7,439 nucleotides of DNA from Dehalococcoidia bacterium (GCA_012270805.1 JAAXHR010000165.1:1-7439), one strand, 5' to 3'. Shown: positions 1 through 5,972, numbered from the stretch's first letter. Numbers and translations are program-made. Notes: a model not told the origin generated them from the sequence alone.

Positions 1-35
1 TCAGGACCGTGCAACTCGATTTCCCGAATTTACCT

Positions 36-120
36 TAGGGGTGCCAGATCAGCAGAGATGAAGTTTGGGGTCTAGGGGTGCCATGGACATCTCCCGCGTC
101 TCACTACGCTTGACGTGCCA
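36..120 (+). repeat. Three GTGCCA copies at 37-bp spacing, two within an 11-bp direct repeat
   Basis: TAGGGGTGCCA occurs at 36-46 and again at 73-83. The core GTGCCA occurs a third time at 115-120. The cores start at 41, 78 and 115, so both intervals are exactly 37 bp, about 3.5 helical turns. Sequence between the cores is not conserved, so this is not a simple tandem duplication of a 37-bp unit. Regularly phased short sites upstream of a promoter could be binding sites for a regulator; that is inference, and chance cannot be excluded. Confidence 0.45.
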
Positions 121-185
121 TATTTGCTACGCAAGGAAGGAAAGTTCGGAGTTGCACAAACGTCCCGACTGGGAGATTTGCTTCA

Positions 186-191
186 TATAAT
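186..191 (+). promoter_or_regulatory. Candidate sigma70-type -10 box (TATAAT)
   Basis: A perfect TATAAT lies at 186-191. Transcription would be expected to start near 197-199, just before the GGAGG at 202-206, giving a leader of about 20 bases. No good -35 match (TTGACA-like) sits at 16-18 bp spacing: the bases at 163-168 read TCCCGA. TTGACG at 110-115 and TTGCAC at 152-157 are too far away. Promoter assignment therefore rests on the -10 box and position alone. Confidence 0.35.
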
Positions 192-201
192 TGTTTGGAG
201 T

Positions 202-206
202 GGAGG
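202..206 (+). promoter_or_regulatory. Ribosome binding site GGAGG deciding the atpZ/atpI start
   Basis: GGAGG lies 8 bases before GTG 215 and 11 bases before ATG 218. It therefore supports either of these neighbouring starts and argues against the further-upstream in-frame TTG at 191, which would lie before this site and overlap the TATAAT box. Confidence 0.6.
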
Positions 207-217
207 CGGGTTTTGTG

Positions 218-457
218 ATGCCTGACGAACGGACTCCGAAGAGTGTGTCTGGCATCATCCCGACTTTAGCGCGACTGACCATGATCGGCTGGTTCGTGGG
301 CGTGAGCATCGCCGGCGGAGCACTGCTAGGTTGGTGGTTAGACGGACTTATCGGCAGCGCACCTTTGCTGTTGGTGGTCGGCATCCTGTTAGGGATCGCG
401 GTTGCGTTAGTCGGCATGATGCGGATGTTGTCTGACTTCGATGGAGCGAAGCGTTAG
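218..457 (+). CDS. atpZ: AtpZ/AtpI-family two-helix membrane protein (ATP synthase assembly factor)
   Basis: This 79-residue protein is the first gene of the operon. It has two hydrophobic segments, about residues 21-41 and 47-67, joined by the turn GWWLDGLIG, which matches the G-x-LD-x-x-hG pattern typical of the AtpZ/AtpI (ATPase gene 1) family. A basic-polar N-terminus and an RM..DFDGAKR tail flank them, so both ends are probably cytoplasmic. Family members sit upstream of atpB and have been linked to c-ring assembly and to Mg2+/Ca2+ supply for the synthase; the exact role here is inferred. I chose ATG 218; GTG 215 adds one residue and has better spacing to GGAGG, and TTG 191 is less likely. 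Whether to call it atpZ or atpI is uncertain, since the short size fits AtpZ and the position fits both. A 74-base gap separates it from atpB. Confidence 0.75.
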   Translation: MPDERTPKSVSGIIPTLARLTMIGWFVGVSIAGGALLGWWLDGLIGSAPLLLVVGILLGIAVALVGMMRMLSDFDGAKR

Positions 458-520
458 GCAACGGTGACCGAGCCTTCCGAACGCTAACCGAAAGATGTCG
501 ATAGAGCCGAACCAAGAAGC

Positions 521-534
521 AGGGGGAGAGTTTG
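521..534 (+). promoter_or_regulatory. Ribosome binding site and TTG start of atpB
   Basis: AGGGGGAG at 521-528 is followed closely by TTG at 532-534. An in-frame stop (TAG 502-504) lies upstream, and no ATG, GTG or TTG occurs between it and 532. The next usable in-frame codons fall inside the first hydrophobic helix. TTG 532 is therefore the best start, with 5 bases between AGGGGG and the start codon. Confidence 0.6.
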
Positions 535-1848
535 CTCTCATCCCCTAAAGGCATCGCCATAACGGTTTTCCTACTCGCTGTGGCAGTCATTTCGGTTTTG
601 GGCGGTGCCCTCGGTGCCGCGTTCGGTGGCGGATTCCTCGGTGGTGCGGTTCCTCATCTGCAAGTCCCATCGGAACTGGTCACCTACATCGGCGATTTCG
701 CGCTCTACAACACAGTGGTGATGTTCCTGGCCGCGATAGTCGTACTCGTGTTGTTGACGTGGTTGGCAACGCGCAAAATATCCGAGGTGCCGGGGCGTTG
801 GCAATCCCTGATGGAGATTCTTTACGAGTTCTTCATCGGACTTGCCGAATCGACTTCCGGCAAGGCGGGACGAATATTCATACCCGTGGCGACCGCGATC
901 TTCTTGGTGGTGCTTTTCTCAAACTGGCTAGGCGTTTTGCCAATAGTCGGAAACATCGGCCGGGTTGAGACGACGACAGAGTACTTCTTCCACAAGTTTG
1001 AAGGCAAGGCTGAGAGCGAACACGCCGAGGAAGTTTTGGATGGATTGCATCACGATGTCGGCAAGAACGGCGAAGGGATGGGTCACTACCTAGAAACTCA
1101 CGCCGATGACGAGTCAGTGCAGAAACTCGTCGGCAAAACCCTTGAGACATATGGCGAACAAGATTTTGTGATCTTCGATGGAGATGGTATTCGGTTGCTT
1201 CCGCTAGGCCGCGGCAACGAATACAAACTGAGCCTGATTGATGTCGTCGCGTATGATGTCGCCGATCCTACGCACCCGACCGCGGATGATGTCGTCAAAA
1301 TCGCGCATCGAGTGGATGAAAGCGTTGCTCCGGATTCAGTGCCAAACACCGAGTTTTTCACCGAAAACCCAGACAAGTACACATCGCTAGTCGGCAAACG
1401 TGCTGGAATTCTAGTTCCATACCTGCGCGGATCAAGCACCGACTTGAACATGACGTTGGCGATCGCTATCTTCGCCATGTTCAGCGTGCAGTTCTGGGGC
1501 ATCAAGACCCTAGGCATCGGAGGATACTGGGATAAATTCGTCGGCAACCCGTTCAAGCGCAACCCAATCGACCTCTTCGTAGGTCTGCTGGAACTTGTCG
1601 GAGAGTTCATCAAGATCATCAGCTTCACGTTCCGTCTGTTCGGCAACATGTTTGCAGGAGAGATACTGCTGATCTCGATGGGCTTCCTGTTCCCCTTGAT
1701 CGGCATGATCCCATTTATCGGTTTGGAGCTTTTCGTCGGTTTCATCCAAGCGATCATCTTCTCAGTCTTGACCCTGATGTTCGGTGCGTTTGCTATCATG
1801 CCGCACCACCATCCGGAAGACGACCACCATGGCGCGGAGGGACACTGA
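532..1848 (+). CDS. atpB: F1Fo ATP synthase subunit a, with a large extracytoplasmic insertion
   Basis: Subunit a forms the stator half of the proton channel in the membrane. The essential Arg is R368 in FRLFGNMFAGE, equivalent to E. coli aR210; E377 matches aE219 and Q406 in GFIQA matches aQ252. Hydrophobic segments lie near 8-29, 59-79, 116-137 (FSNWLGVLP), 305-325 (STDLN motif), 345-395 and 396-422. At 438 residues it is well above the usual 230-300. The excess is residues 144-293, acidic and soluble-looking, inserted between the SNWLGVLP helix and the STDLN helix; E. coli topology puts this loop in the periplasm. Segment 8-29 is an additional N-terminal hydrophobic stretch preceded by Lys6, which could be a signal peptide or an anchor. 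The C-terminus is His/Asp-rich (HHH and HH clusters in 424-438). The frame is continuous across the insert, so it is not an annotation error from a frameshift. Identity is certain; the insert's function is unknown. Confidence 0.96.
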   Translation: MLSSPKGIAITVFLLAVAVISVLGGALGAAFGGGFLGGAVPHLQVPSELVTYIGDFALYNTVVMFLAAIVVLVLLTWLATRKISEVPGRWQSLMEILYEFFIGLAESTSGKAGRIFIPVATAIFLVVLFSNWLGVLPIVGNIGRVETTTEYFFHKFEGKAESEHAEEVLDGLHHDVGKNGEGMGHYLETHADDESVQKLVGKTLETYGEQDFVIFDGDGIRLLPLGRGNEYKLSLIDVVAYDVADPTHPTADDVVKIAHRVDESVAPDSVPNTEFFTENPDKYTSLVGKRAGILVPYLRGSSTDLNMTLAIAIFAMFSVQFWGIKTLGIGGYWDKFVGNPFKRNPIDLFVGLLELVGEFIKIISFTFRLFGNMFAGEILLISMGFLFPLIGMIPFIGLELFVGFIQAIIFSVLTLMFGAFAIMPHHHPEDDHHGAEGH

Positions 1849-1883
1849 ACTTGCGCGCCGCCTCTCACCCCTACGCCCCTCTG

Positions 1884-1907
1884 GATCCCCGCCTTTACGG
1901 GAAGATC
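1884..1907 (+). repeat. Bulged hairpin resembling the CTGGATCCCCGCC dispersed-repeat class
   Basis: GATCCCCG pairs with CGGG and then GATC, leaving a two-base AA bulge: about 8 bp of stem around the loop CCTTTA. The sequence just before it, CTGGATCCCCGCC, resembles the start of the short palindromic elements (translated LDPRLRG) scattered in many bacterial genomes. The right half is degenerate, lacking the usual GGGGATGACG. It may be a decayed copy or coincidence. Confidence 0.3.
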
Positions 1908-1987
1908 GCGCAAGAGGGCACCACTAAATTTGGCATGCTGCGTGTGTCTCGACACCCAGATTGGGACGAGCCCCACGCGAGTGATGT

Positions 1988-2001
1988 ACCGTCGACACGG
2001 T
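1988..2001 (+). other. Perfect hairpin ACCGT-CGAC-ACGGT in the atpE leader
   Basis: Five uninterrupted base pairs enclose the tetraloop CGAC. It is placed 55 bases before the atpE start, without a T-run. It may contribute to mRNA folding or stability before atpE; function is not shown by sequence. Confidence 0.4.
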
Positions 2002-2034
2002 CAATCGGATCGAGCGGCGTAACCACACACTATC

Positions 2035-2050
2035 TAGACCAGGAGGTCTA
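2035..2050 (+). promoter_or_regulatory. Hairpin presenting the atpE Shine-Dalgarno sequence
   Basis: TAGACC (2035-2040) and GGTCTA (2045-2050) are perfect reverse complements around the loop AGGA (2041-2044). The Shine-Dalgarno AGGAGG (2041-2046) therefore spans the loop and the first two bases of the 3' arm. It ends 9 bases before ATG 2056. The helix could either expose AGGA for ribosome docking or partly mask the GG, so it may set c-subunit translation. The pairing is seen directly; regulation is inference. Confidence 0.5.
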
Positions 2051-2055
2051 AGAAG

Positions 2056-2280
2056 ATGGAAGATCAATGGGTACCGATTGGAGCTGGCCTTGCGATCGGG
2101 GCGGGGGCATTGGGCCCGGGCCTCGGTATTGGGATGCTAGCTGGCAAGGCGATGGAAGCACTCGGGCGCAATCCTGAGGCCGCCGACGCGATCCGCCAGA
2201 ACATGATTCTCGCCATCGCGTTCACGGAAGCCATCGCCATTTACGCCTTGGTCGTAGCAATTATCACCCTGTTCGTTTAA
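2056..2280 (+). CDS. atpE: F1Fo ATP synthase subunit c (proteolipid)
   Basis: This 74-residue hairpin protein oligomerises into the membrane c-ring whose rotation is driven by ions. Helix 1 (about 6-32) carries the Gly-rich packing pattern GAGALGPGLGIG. The polar loop has R38-N39-P40, the conserved R-Q/N-P that contacts gamma and epsilon. Helix 2 (about 48-73) carries the ion-binding carboxylate E58 in AFTEAIAIY. The residue after Glu is Ala rather than Ser/Thr, and the helix 1 position normally holding Gln in sodium rings (GIGQG) is Ile in GLGIG. This points to proton rather than sodium coupling. A strong AGGAGG lies 9 bases upstream of ATG, within a hairpin. The length is typical of bacterial c subunits. 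Identification is firm; ring stoichiometry cannot be read from sequence. Confidence 0.97.
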   Translation: MEDQWVPIGAGLAIGAGALGPGLGIGMLAGKAMEALGRNPEAADAIRQNMILAIAFTEAIAIYALVVAIITLFV

Positions 2281-2397
2281 TTCGCGAAACTTCGACGCAT
2301 CGGCGTGAGGATCGGTCACTAGGGTGAACGCTTCAAAATCCCCCGTCGGTGCGTTGGTGTGCCGAACAGAGTGATGTAGAACGAACCGGAGATTCTC

Positions 2398-2898
2398 ATG
2401 GACGCATTGGGAATAGATATCTCCCGGCTATTAACCTTCTTGGTCGGGTTCACGGTCATCGCGGTCTTTTTGCGAATGTTCCTCTACGGGCCGATCACCC
2501 GTATGCTGGACCAGCGGGCGGAACGCATCCGAGAGAGCTTGGAAGCCGCTGATCAGGCCCGCGCCGAAGCCGCTTCGTCTGCCGAACGCGTTGAGCAGGA
2601 GTTGGCGAACGCTCGTCGAGAAGGCCAGAACCTGATCGCGGAAGCCCGCGAAGCTGCATCAAGGTTGAAGGATCAAGAAGGTGACCGCACTCGCGCTCAA
2701 GTCGACGAAATGCTTGACCGGGCCCGCGAAGAGATCCGGCGAGAGCGTGAAGCAGCCGTCGAGGAGGTACGCCGCGAATTCGCGGGTATCGCCATTCTTG
2801 CCGCGGAGCGAATTGTCGAGCAGTCGCTCGATGAAGATTCGCATCGAGAGCTTATCGACCGAGTCTTGCAAGAAGGACTCGATGTTCGCAACAACTGA
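2398..2898 (+). CDS. atpF: F1Fo ATP synthase subunit b (peripheral stalk)
   Basis: The 166-residue protein has one N-terminal membrane helix (about 11-29, LLTFLVGFTVIAVFLRMF) followed by YGPITRMLDQRAERI, the usual b-subunit membrane exit. A long charged helix rich in Glu, Arg and Ala, about 35-140, contains AR.E.Q.LI.EAREAA repeats typical of the right-handed stalk coiled coil. The C-terminal part (AERIVEQSLDEDSHRELIDRVL, in the 136-157 region) matches the delta-binding end. It dimerises as the stator linking subunit a with delta/alpha. GGAG at 2388-2391, 6 bases before ATG, supports the start. Only one b-type gene is present, implying a homodimer rather than the b/b' pair of phototrophs. It follows atpE after 117 non-coding bases and precedes atpH by 31. 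Confidence 0.95.
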   Translation: MDALGIDISRLLTFLVGFTVIAVFLRMFLYGPITRMLDQRAERIRESLEAADQARAEAASSAERVEQELANARREGQNLIAEAREAASRLKDQEGDRTRAQVDEMLDRAREEIRREREAAVEEVRREFAGIAILAAERIVEQSLDEDSHRELIDRVLQEGLDVRNN

Positions 2899-2929
2899 TC
2901 GCACCACCAGGCAGGATTAAAGCCGTCAG

Positions 2930-3475
2930 ATGGCATCTACCTCAGTCAGAAGATACGCCCAAGCCGCGTTTGCGATCGCGGTTGAACGTGACACGCTCGA
3001 CGCGTGGACGGGTGATCTTGAGACGGCTCAAGGCGTCTTTAACGAACCTGACGTTAAAGCCTTTATGGCCGCGCCCTCAGTGCCCGAGAGCGTCAAGCTC
3101 GATGGAATCGCCACGTTGTTGAGCGATGTCGATCCTTTGGTGCGGAATCTCGTGTCACTGCTGACGACCAACGGCGACGTGGAACGGCTCAGCGATGTTT
3201 GCAGTACATTCCGAGAACTGACCGATGAACATTTGGGCATCGGTCGAGCTCAAATTACGACCGCGGTTCCATTGGACGATGCCCGGCGCGAACGAATCGT
3301 GACAAGTCTCCAGGCATTGACGGGGCACCAACGCATCGAGGTGTCGGAACACGTAGACCCGGAGATAATCGGCGGAGTCGTGGCACGGGTTGGCGATCGA
3401 TTGTTTGACGGTAGCACTCGATCACGATTGCGTTCGATGCAGGAGTCGCTGGCGCAGCGCCCATTGTCCTCATGA
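2930..3475 (+). CDS. atpH: F1Fo ATP synthase subunit delta
   Basis: Delta (OSCP-like) sits on top of F1 and joins the alpha N-termini to the b dimer. The protein has 181 residues, normal for the family. The N-terminal helical domain begins with the diagnostic RRYAQAAFAIA (7-17) and runs to about 105. The C-terminal domain carries the family signature PEIIGGVVARVGDRLFDGS (144-162) followed by TRSRLRSMQESL. ATG 2930 gives the expected N-terminus; the ribosome binding site is weak (AGGA 2913-2916, 13 bases away), so translation may be partly coupled to atpF, which ends 31 bases upstream. The gene lies between b and alpha, as in the standard operon. No oddities are seen. Confidence 0.95.
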   Translation: MASTSVRRYAQAAFAIAVERDTLDAWTGDLETAQGVFNEPDVKAFMAAPSVPESVKLDGIATLLSDVDPLVRNLVSLLTTNGDVERLSDVCSTFRELTDEHLGIGRAQITTAVPLDDARRERIVTSLQALTGHQRIEVSEHVDPEIIGGVVARVGDRLFDGSTRSRLRSMQESLAQRPLSS

Positions 3476-3554
3476 CCAGCCGCAATGACAGAACAGCGTC
3501 GAAAGTGTCGCGGGTACATTTCATCCCGCCAGCACGCTAAGGAAAGGTAAATCG

Positions 3555-5075
3555 ATGACCACCGCAGGGCAAGATATTGCTTCAGTGATCAAACGCCAAA
3601 TCGAGGAGTTCGGCGGTGAACTTACTATGGTCGACGTCGGTACCGTCGTCGAAGCGGGCGATGGCATCGCACGCATTCACGGCCTCGCCGGCGTTCGATT
3701 GAACGAGATTCTCCAGTTTCCGAATGACATCCTCGGTCTCGCGTTGAACTTGGAAGAAGAATCAGTTGGTGCCGTTATCCTCGGCGACTATCTCCGAATC
3801 CGAGAGGGAGATGAAGTCCGATCGACGGGCCGAATTCTGGAGGTGCCGGTCGGAGATTCCCTACTCGGCAGAGTCGTCGATCCACTCGGTCGACCGTTAG
3901 ACGGTCAACCAGCACCGAATACCAGCGAGACGCTGCCAGTTGAGAAGATTGCTCCCGGTGTCATCTCTCGTCAACCGGTCAACCAGCCGGTGCAGTTCGG
4001 ACTGAAGGTCGTCGACGCCATGGTTCCAGTGGGTCGCGGACAGCGCGAACTCATCATCGGCGACCGCTCCACCGGCAAGACGTCACTCTGCATCGACGCG
4101 ATCATCAACCAACGGGACTCCGACATGATCGGTGTCTACGTGGCAATCGGTCAAAAGGCGTCGAAAGTCGCGGGAACGGTTCAAAGACTTGCCGACCAAA
4201 ACGCATTGGAAAACACAGTAGTCATTACTGCCAACGCTTCTGACCCAGCACCTACCCAATTCTTGGCTCCGTACGCTGGGTGCGCGATGGCGGAGTATTT
4301 CATGTCGAAAGGTCGAGACGTCCTTATCGTCTACGACGACCTCTCGAAGCATGCTTGGGCATACAGGCAGATGTCGTTGCTGCTGAAGCGACCCCCTGGG
4401 CGTGAAGCCTACCCCGGAGATGTCTTTTACCTCCACTCACGATTGTTGGAGCGAGCGGCGCGCATGGCACCAGAGTACGGTGGAGGTTCGATTACGGCCC
4501 TACCGATCATCGAAACACTCGCTGGCGACGTTTCGGCCTACATCCCGACAAATGTGATTTCGATTACTGACGGTCAGTTGTTCTTGGAACCCGACCTTTT
4601 CAACGCCGGTATCAGGCCTGCGGTCAACTCCGGAATCTCGGTAACCCGAGTTGGTTCATCCGCGCAGCGACGCGGCATGAAGGACGTGGCGGGTAGCTTA
4701 AAGACCGAGATGGCGCAGTTCGACGCCCTGGCGACGTTCGCACAGTTCGGTGCAGAAGACCTTGACCCCGTGACACGCCGGCAGTTGGCGCGTGGCGAGC
4801 GTTTCCGCGAGCTCTTGAAGCAGGAGGAGAACGCGCCCGTAACCTACGAGAACATGGTCGCGCTGTTCCACGTTGCCAACGAAGGTGCATTGGACGATGT
4901 GCCGGTTGAGCGAGTGCGCGACTTCGAGAATCAGTGGTACGACTACATGGCTGCCAACATGCCGGAGCTGCTTGCCGATATCAACGAAACTGGTGAATTG
5001 ACCGATGAAGCTGCCGGCCAGTTGATGGACGCAGTCGCAGCGTTCAAACAGACCGCGGATCTGGCGGCTGCTTAG
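3555..5075 (+). CDS. atpA: F1Fo ATP synthase subunit alpha
   Basis: Alpha forms the non-catalytic sites of the alpha3beta3 hexamer. The 506 residues show an N-terminal helix that binds delta (about 6-20), a beta-barrel (about 25-92), the nucleotide domain and a helical C-terminal domain. The P-loop is GDRSTGKT (169-176), with K175 and T176 in the same numbering as E. coli; the usual Gln172 is Ser. Other landmarks are VAIGQKAS, YDDLSKHAWAYRQ, RPPGREAYPGDVFYLHSRLLERAAR, and the arginine finger R365 in SVTRVGSSAQ (E. coli R376). It is about 10 residues shorter than E. coli alpha between EY and GGSITALPIIET, a common length variation. GGAAAGG at 3541-3547, 7 bases before ATG, supports the start. 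It is 79 bases after atpH and 24 before atpG, consistent with one transcript. Confidence 0.98.
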   Translation: MTTAGQDIASVIKRQIEEFGGELTMVDVGTVVEAGDGIARIHGLAGVRLNEILQFPNDILGLALNLEEESVGAVILGDYLRIREGDEVRSTGRILEVPVGDSLLGRVVDPLGRPLDGQPAPNTSETLPVEKIAPGVISRQPVNQPVQFGLKVVDAMVPVGRGQRELIIGDRSTGKTSLCIDAIINQRDSDMIGVYVAIGQKASKVAGTVQRLADQNALENTVVITANASDPAPTQFLAPYAGCAMAEYFMSKGRDVLIVYDDLSKHAWAYRQMSLLLKRPPGREAYPGDVFYLHSRLLERAARMAPEYGGGSITALPIIETLAGDVSAYIPTNVISITDGQLFLEPDLFNAGIRPAVNSGISVTRVGSSAQRRGMKDVAGSLKTEMAQFDALATFAQFGAEDLDPVTRRQLARGERFRELLKQEENAPVTYENMVALFHVANEGALDDVPVERVRDFENQWYDYMAANMPELLADINETGELTDEAAGQLMDAVAAFKQTADLAAA

Positions 5076-5099
5076 TTGCAAGGAACCTAAGGCGAAGAC

Positions 5100-5972
5100 A
5101 TGCCGAGCCTGAAGGACATACGCGACCGCATACGGTCGGTGAGCAACACTGCGAAGATCACAAGCGCGATGCAGTTGATCGCTGCCTCGAGGATGCAACG
5201 CGCACAGCAGATGGTTCGGAACGGACGACCTTACGCGGATCAAATGCGCGAAGTGCTTTCGCATTTGACAATGCGATTGGCTGAAGATGACGAAACTCTG
5301 GACCCGCTCTTGCAGAGGCGAACAAATCATCGCGAACTACTCGTTCTGCTGACCCCGGACCGCGGTTTGGCTGGTGCTCTAGTGGGTAACATCCTACGAG
5401 CTGCTGCTGAGGAGTTCAGTTCTACTGATGTCCCCATCGACACGGTGAGCGTTGGTCGCAAGGGTGAACGGTTTGTAGCTCGGACCGGCCAATCTTTGGT
5501 GGCGAGCTTCTCAGTGGGCGACCGACCAACATTGGCGGATACGTTGGACATCTCCTCCTTCGTAATCGACCGATACCGTTCCGGCGAGGCCGACATCGTG
5601 AAGCTGATATACGCACAGTTTGTCAACACGACCGTCCAAAAGCCCACCAACCTGCAACTGCTTCCGATCGAAACGGAACCTGCAAGTTCGGACGATGGTC
5701 CGATGTTGTATCTCGACTACATCTATGAACCGTCACCCGGCGAGGTGCTTTCCAACTTAGCCCCGCGATACATTGAGACGCAGGTATACCACGCGATTTT
5801 GGAGGCGCAGGCCAGCGAACACTCCGCACGAATGATCGCCATGCAGAACGCGACCGACAATGCAAACGAATTGATAGACGAATTGACCTTGGACCTCAAC
5901 AAAGCACGGCAGGAAGCCATCACCGGGGAGTTGTTGGATATCGTCGGTGGTGTCGCCGGGGTGCAAGGCTGA
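5100..5972 (+). CDS. atpG: F1Fo ATP synthase subunit gamma (central rotor shaft)
   Basis: Gamma is the asymmetric shaft turning inside alpha3beta3 and attached to the c-ring. The 290 residues have the expected N-terminal helix, IRDRIRSVSNTAKITSAMQLIAASRM within 7-32, a central Rossmann-like domain with the signature DRGLAGAL (87-94), and the C-terminal helix ASEHSARMIAMQNATDNA (238-255) ending NKARQEAITGELLDIVGG. N- and C-terminal helices form the coiled coil of the shaft. The usual SDRGLCGGLN has become PDRGLAGALV here; Cys is known to vary, Asn to Val is less common. No chloroplast/cyanobacterial-type redox insert is evident. AGG at 5090-5092 is 7 bases before ATG. It follows atpA closely and precedes atpD by 114 bases. 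Confidence 0.97.
   Translation: MPSLKDIRDRIRSVSNTAKITSAMQLIAASRMQRAQQMVRNGRPYADQMREVLSHLTMRLAEDDETLDPLLQRRTNHRELLVLLTPDRGLAGALVGNILRAAAEEFSSTDVPIDTVSVGRKGERFVARTGQSLVASFSVGDRPTLADTLDISSFVIDRYRSGEADIVKLIYAQFVNTTVQKPTNLQLLPIETEPASSDDGPMLYLDYIYEPSPGEVLSNLAPRYIETQVYHAILEAQASEHSARMIAMQNATDNANELIDELTLDLNKARQEAITGELLDIVGGVAGVQG

Larger units (their letters stand above)
1..217 (+). promoter_or_regulatory. Non-coding leader upstream of the atp operon
   Basis: No convincing protein-coding frame covers this stretch on either strand. It lies directly before the first gene of the operon and is the natural place for its promoter. It holds a consensus -10 box (186-191), a short inverted repeat TCCC-GACT-GGGA (163-174) where a -35 element would be expected, an 11-bp direct repeat (36-46 and 73-83) and a purine-rich ribosome binding site (202-206). 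The role as operon promoter region is inferred from position and these elements. Whether an upstream gene ends at or before base 1 cannot be seen. Confidence 0.55.
1849..2055 (+). other. Long structured atpB-atpE intergenic region
   Basis: This is the largest gap in the operon, 207 bases before the c-subunit gene. It holds a bulged hairpin at 1884-1907, a perfect 5-bp hairpin at 1988-2001, and a hairpin at 2035-2050 with the atpE ribosome binding site in its loop. GTGT-CTCG-ACAC (about 1941-1952) could form a further small stem. None is followed by a T-run, so I do not call a terminator. The c subunit is needed in many more copies than other Fo subunits, and in E. coli the region before atpE is a known translational enhancer. 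A similar role for this leader is inference. Confidence 0.5.

Noticed and set aside
110..138. Promoter using TTGACG at 110-115 as -35
   Set aside because: The bases 16-18 bp downstream (about 133-138, AAGGAA) do not resemble a -10 box.
83..190. 35-codon frame starting at ATG 83, with several Cys
   Set aside because: Poor ribosome binding site, no recognisable motif, and its stop codon overlaps the TATAAT box; too short to support.
1098..1976. Long antisense open frame opposite atpB
   Set aside because: It is the reverse shadow of a strongly conserved subunit a reading frame; the protein shows no recognisable family and low-complexity Ser/Arg composition.
1851..2051. 66-codon open frame from TTG in the atpB-atpE gap
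   Set aside because: It has no ribosome binding site of its own, no hydrophobic segment or family motif, and its length is explained by hairpin-rich DNA; it ends inside the atpE Shine-Dalgarno hairpin.
2056..2280. Sodium-translocating c subunit
   Set aside because: The residues needed for Na+ coordination (Gln in helix 1, Ser/Thr after the Glu in helix 2) are Ile and Ala, so proton coupling is favoured.
2281..2397. Regulatory element in the atpE-atpF gap (8-bp palindrome TTCGCGAA at 2281-2288)
   Set aside because: An isolated short palindrome right after the stop codon with no supporting structure or repeat; otherwise only the ordinary atpF ribosome binding site is visible.
4698..5330. Antisense open frame across the atpA-atpG junction
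   Set aside because: Both sense genes are unambiguous here and the antisense product has no recognisable features.
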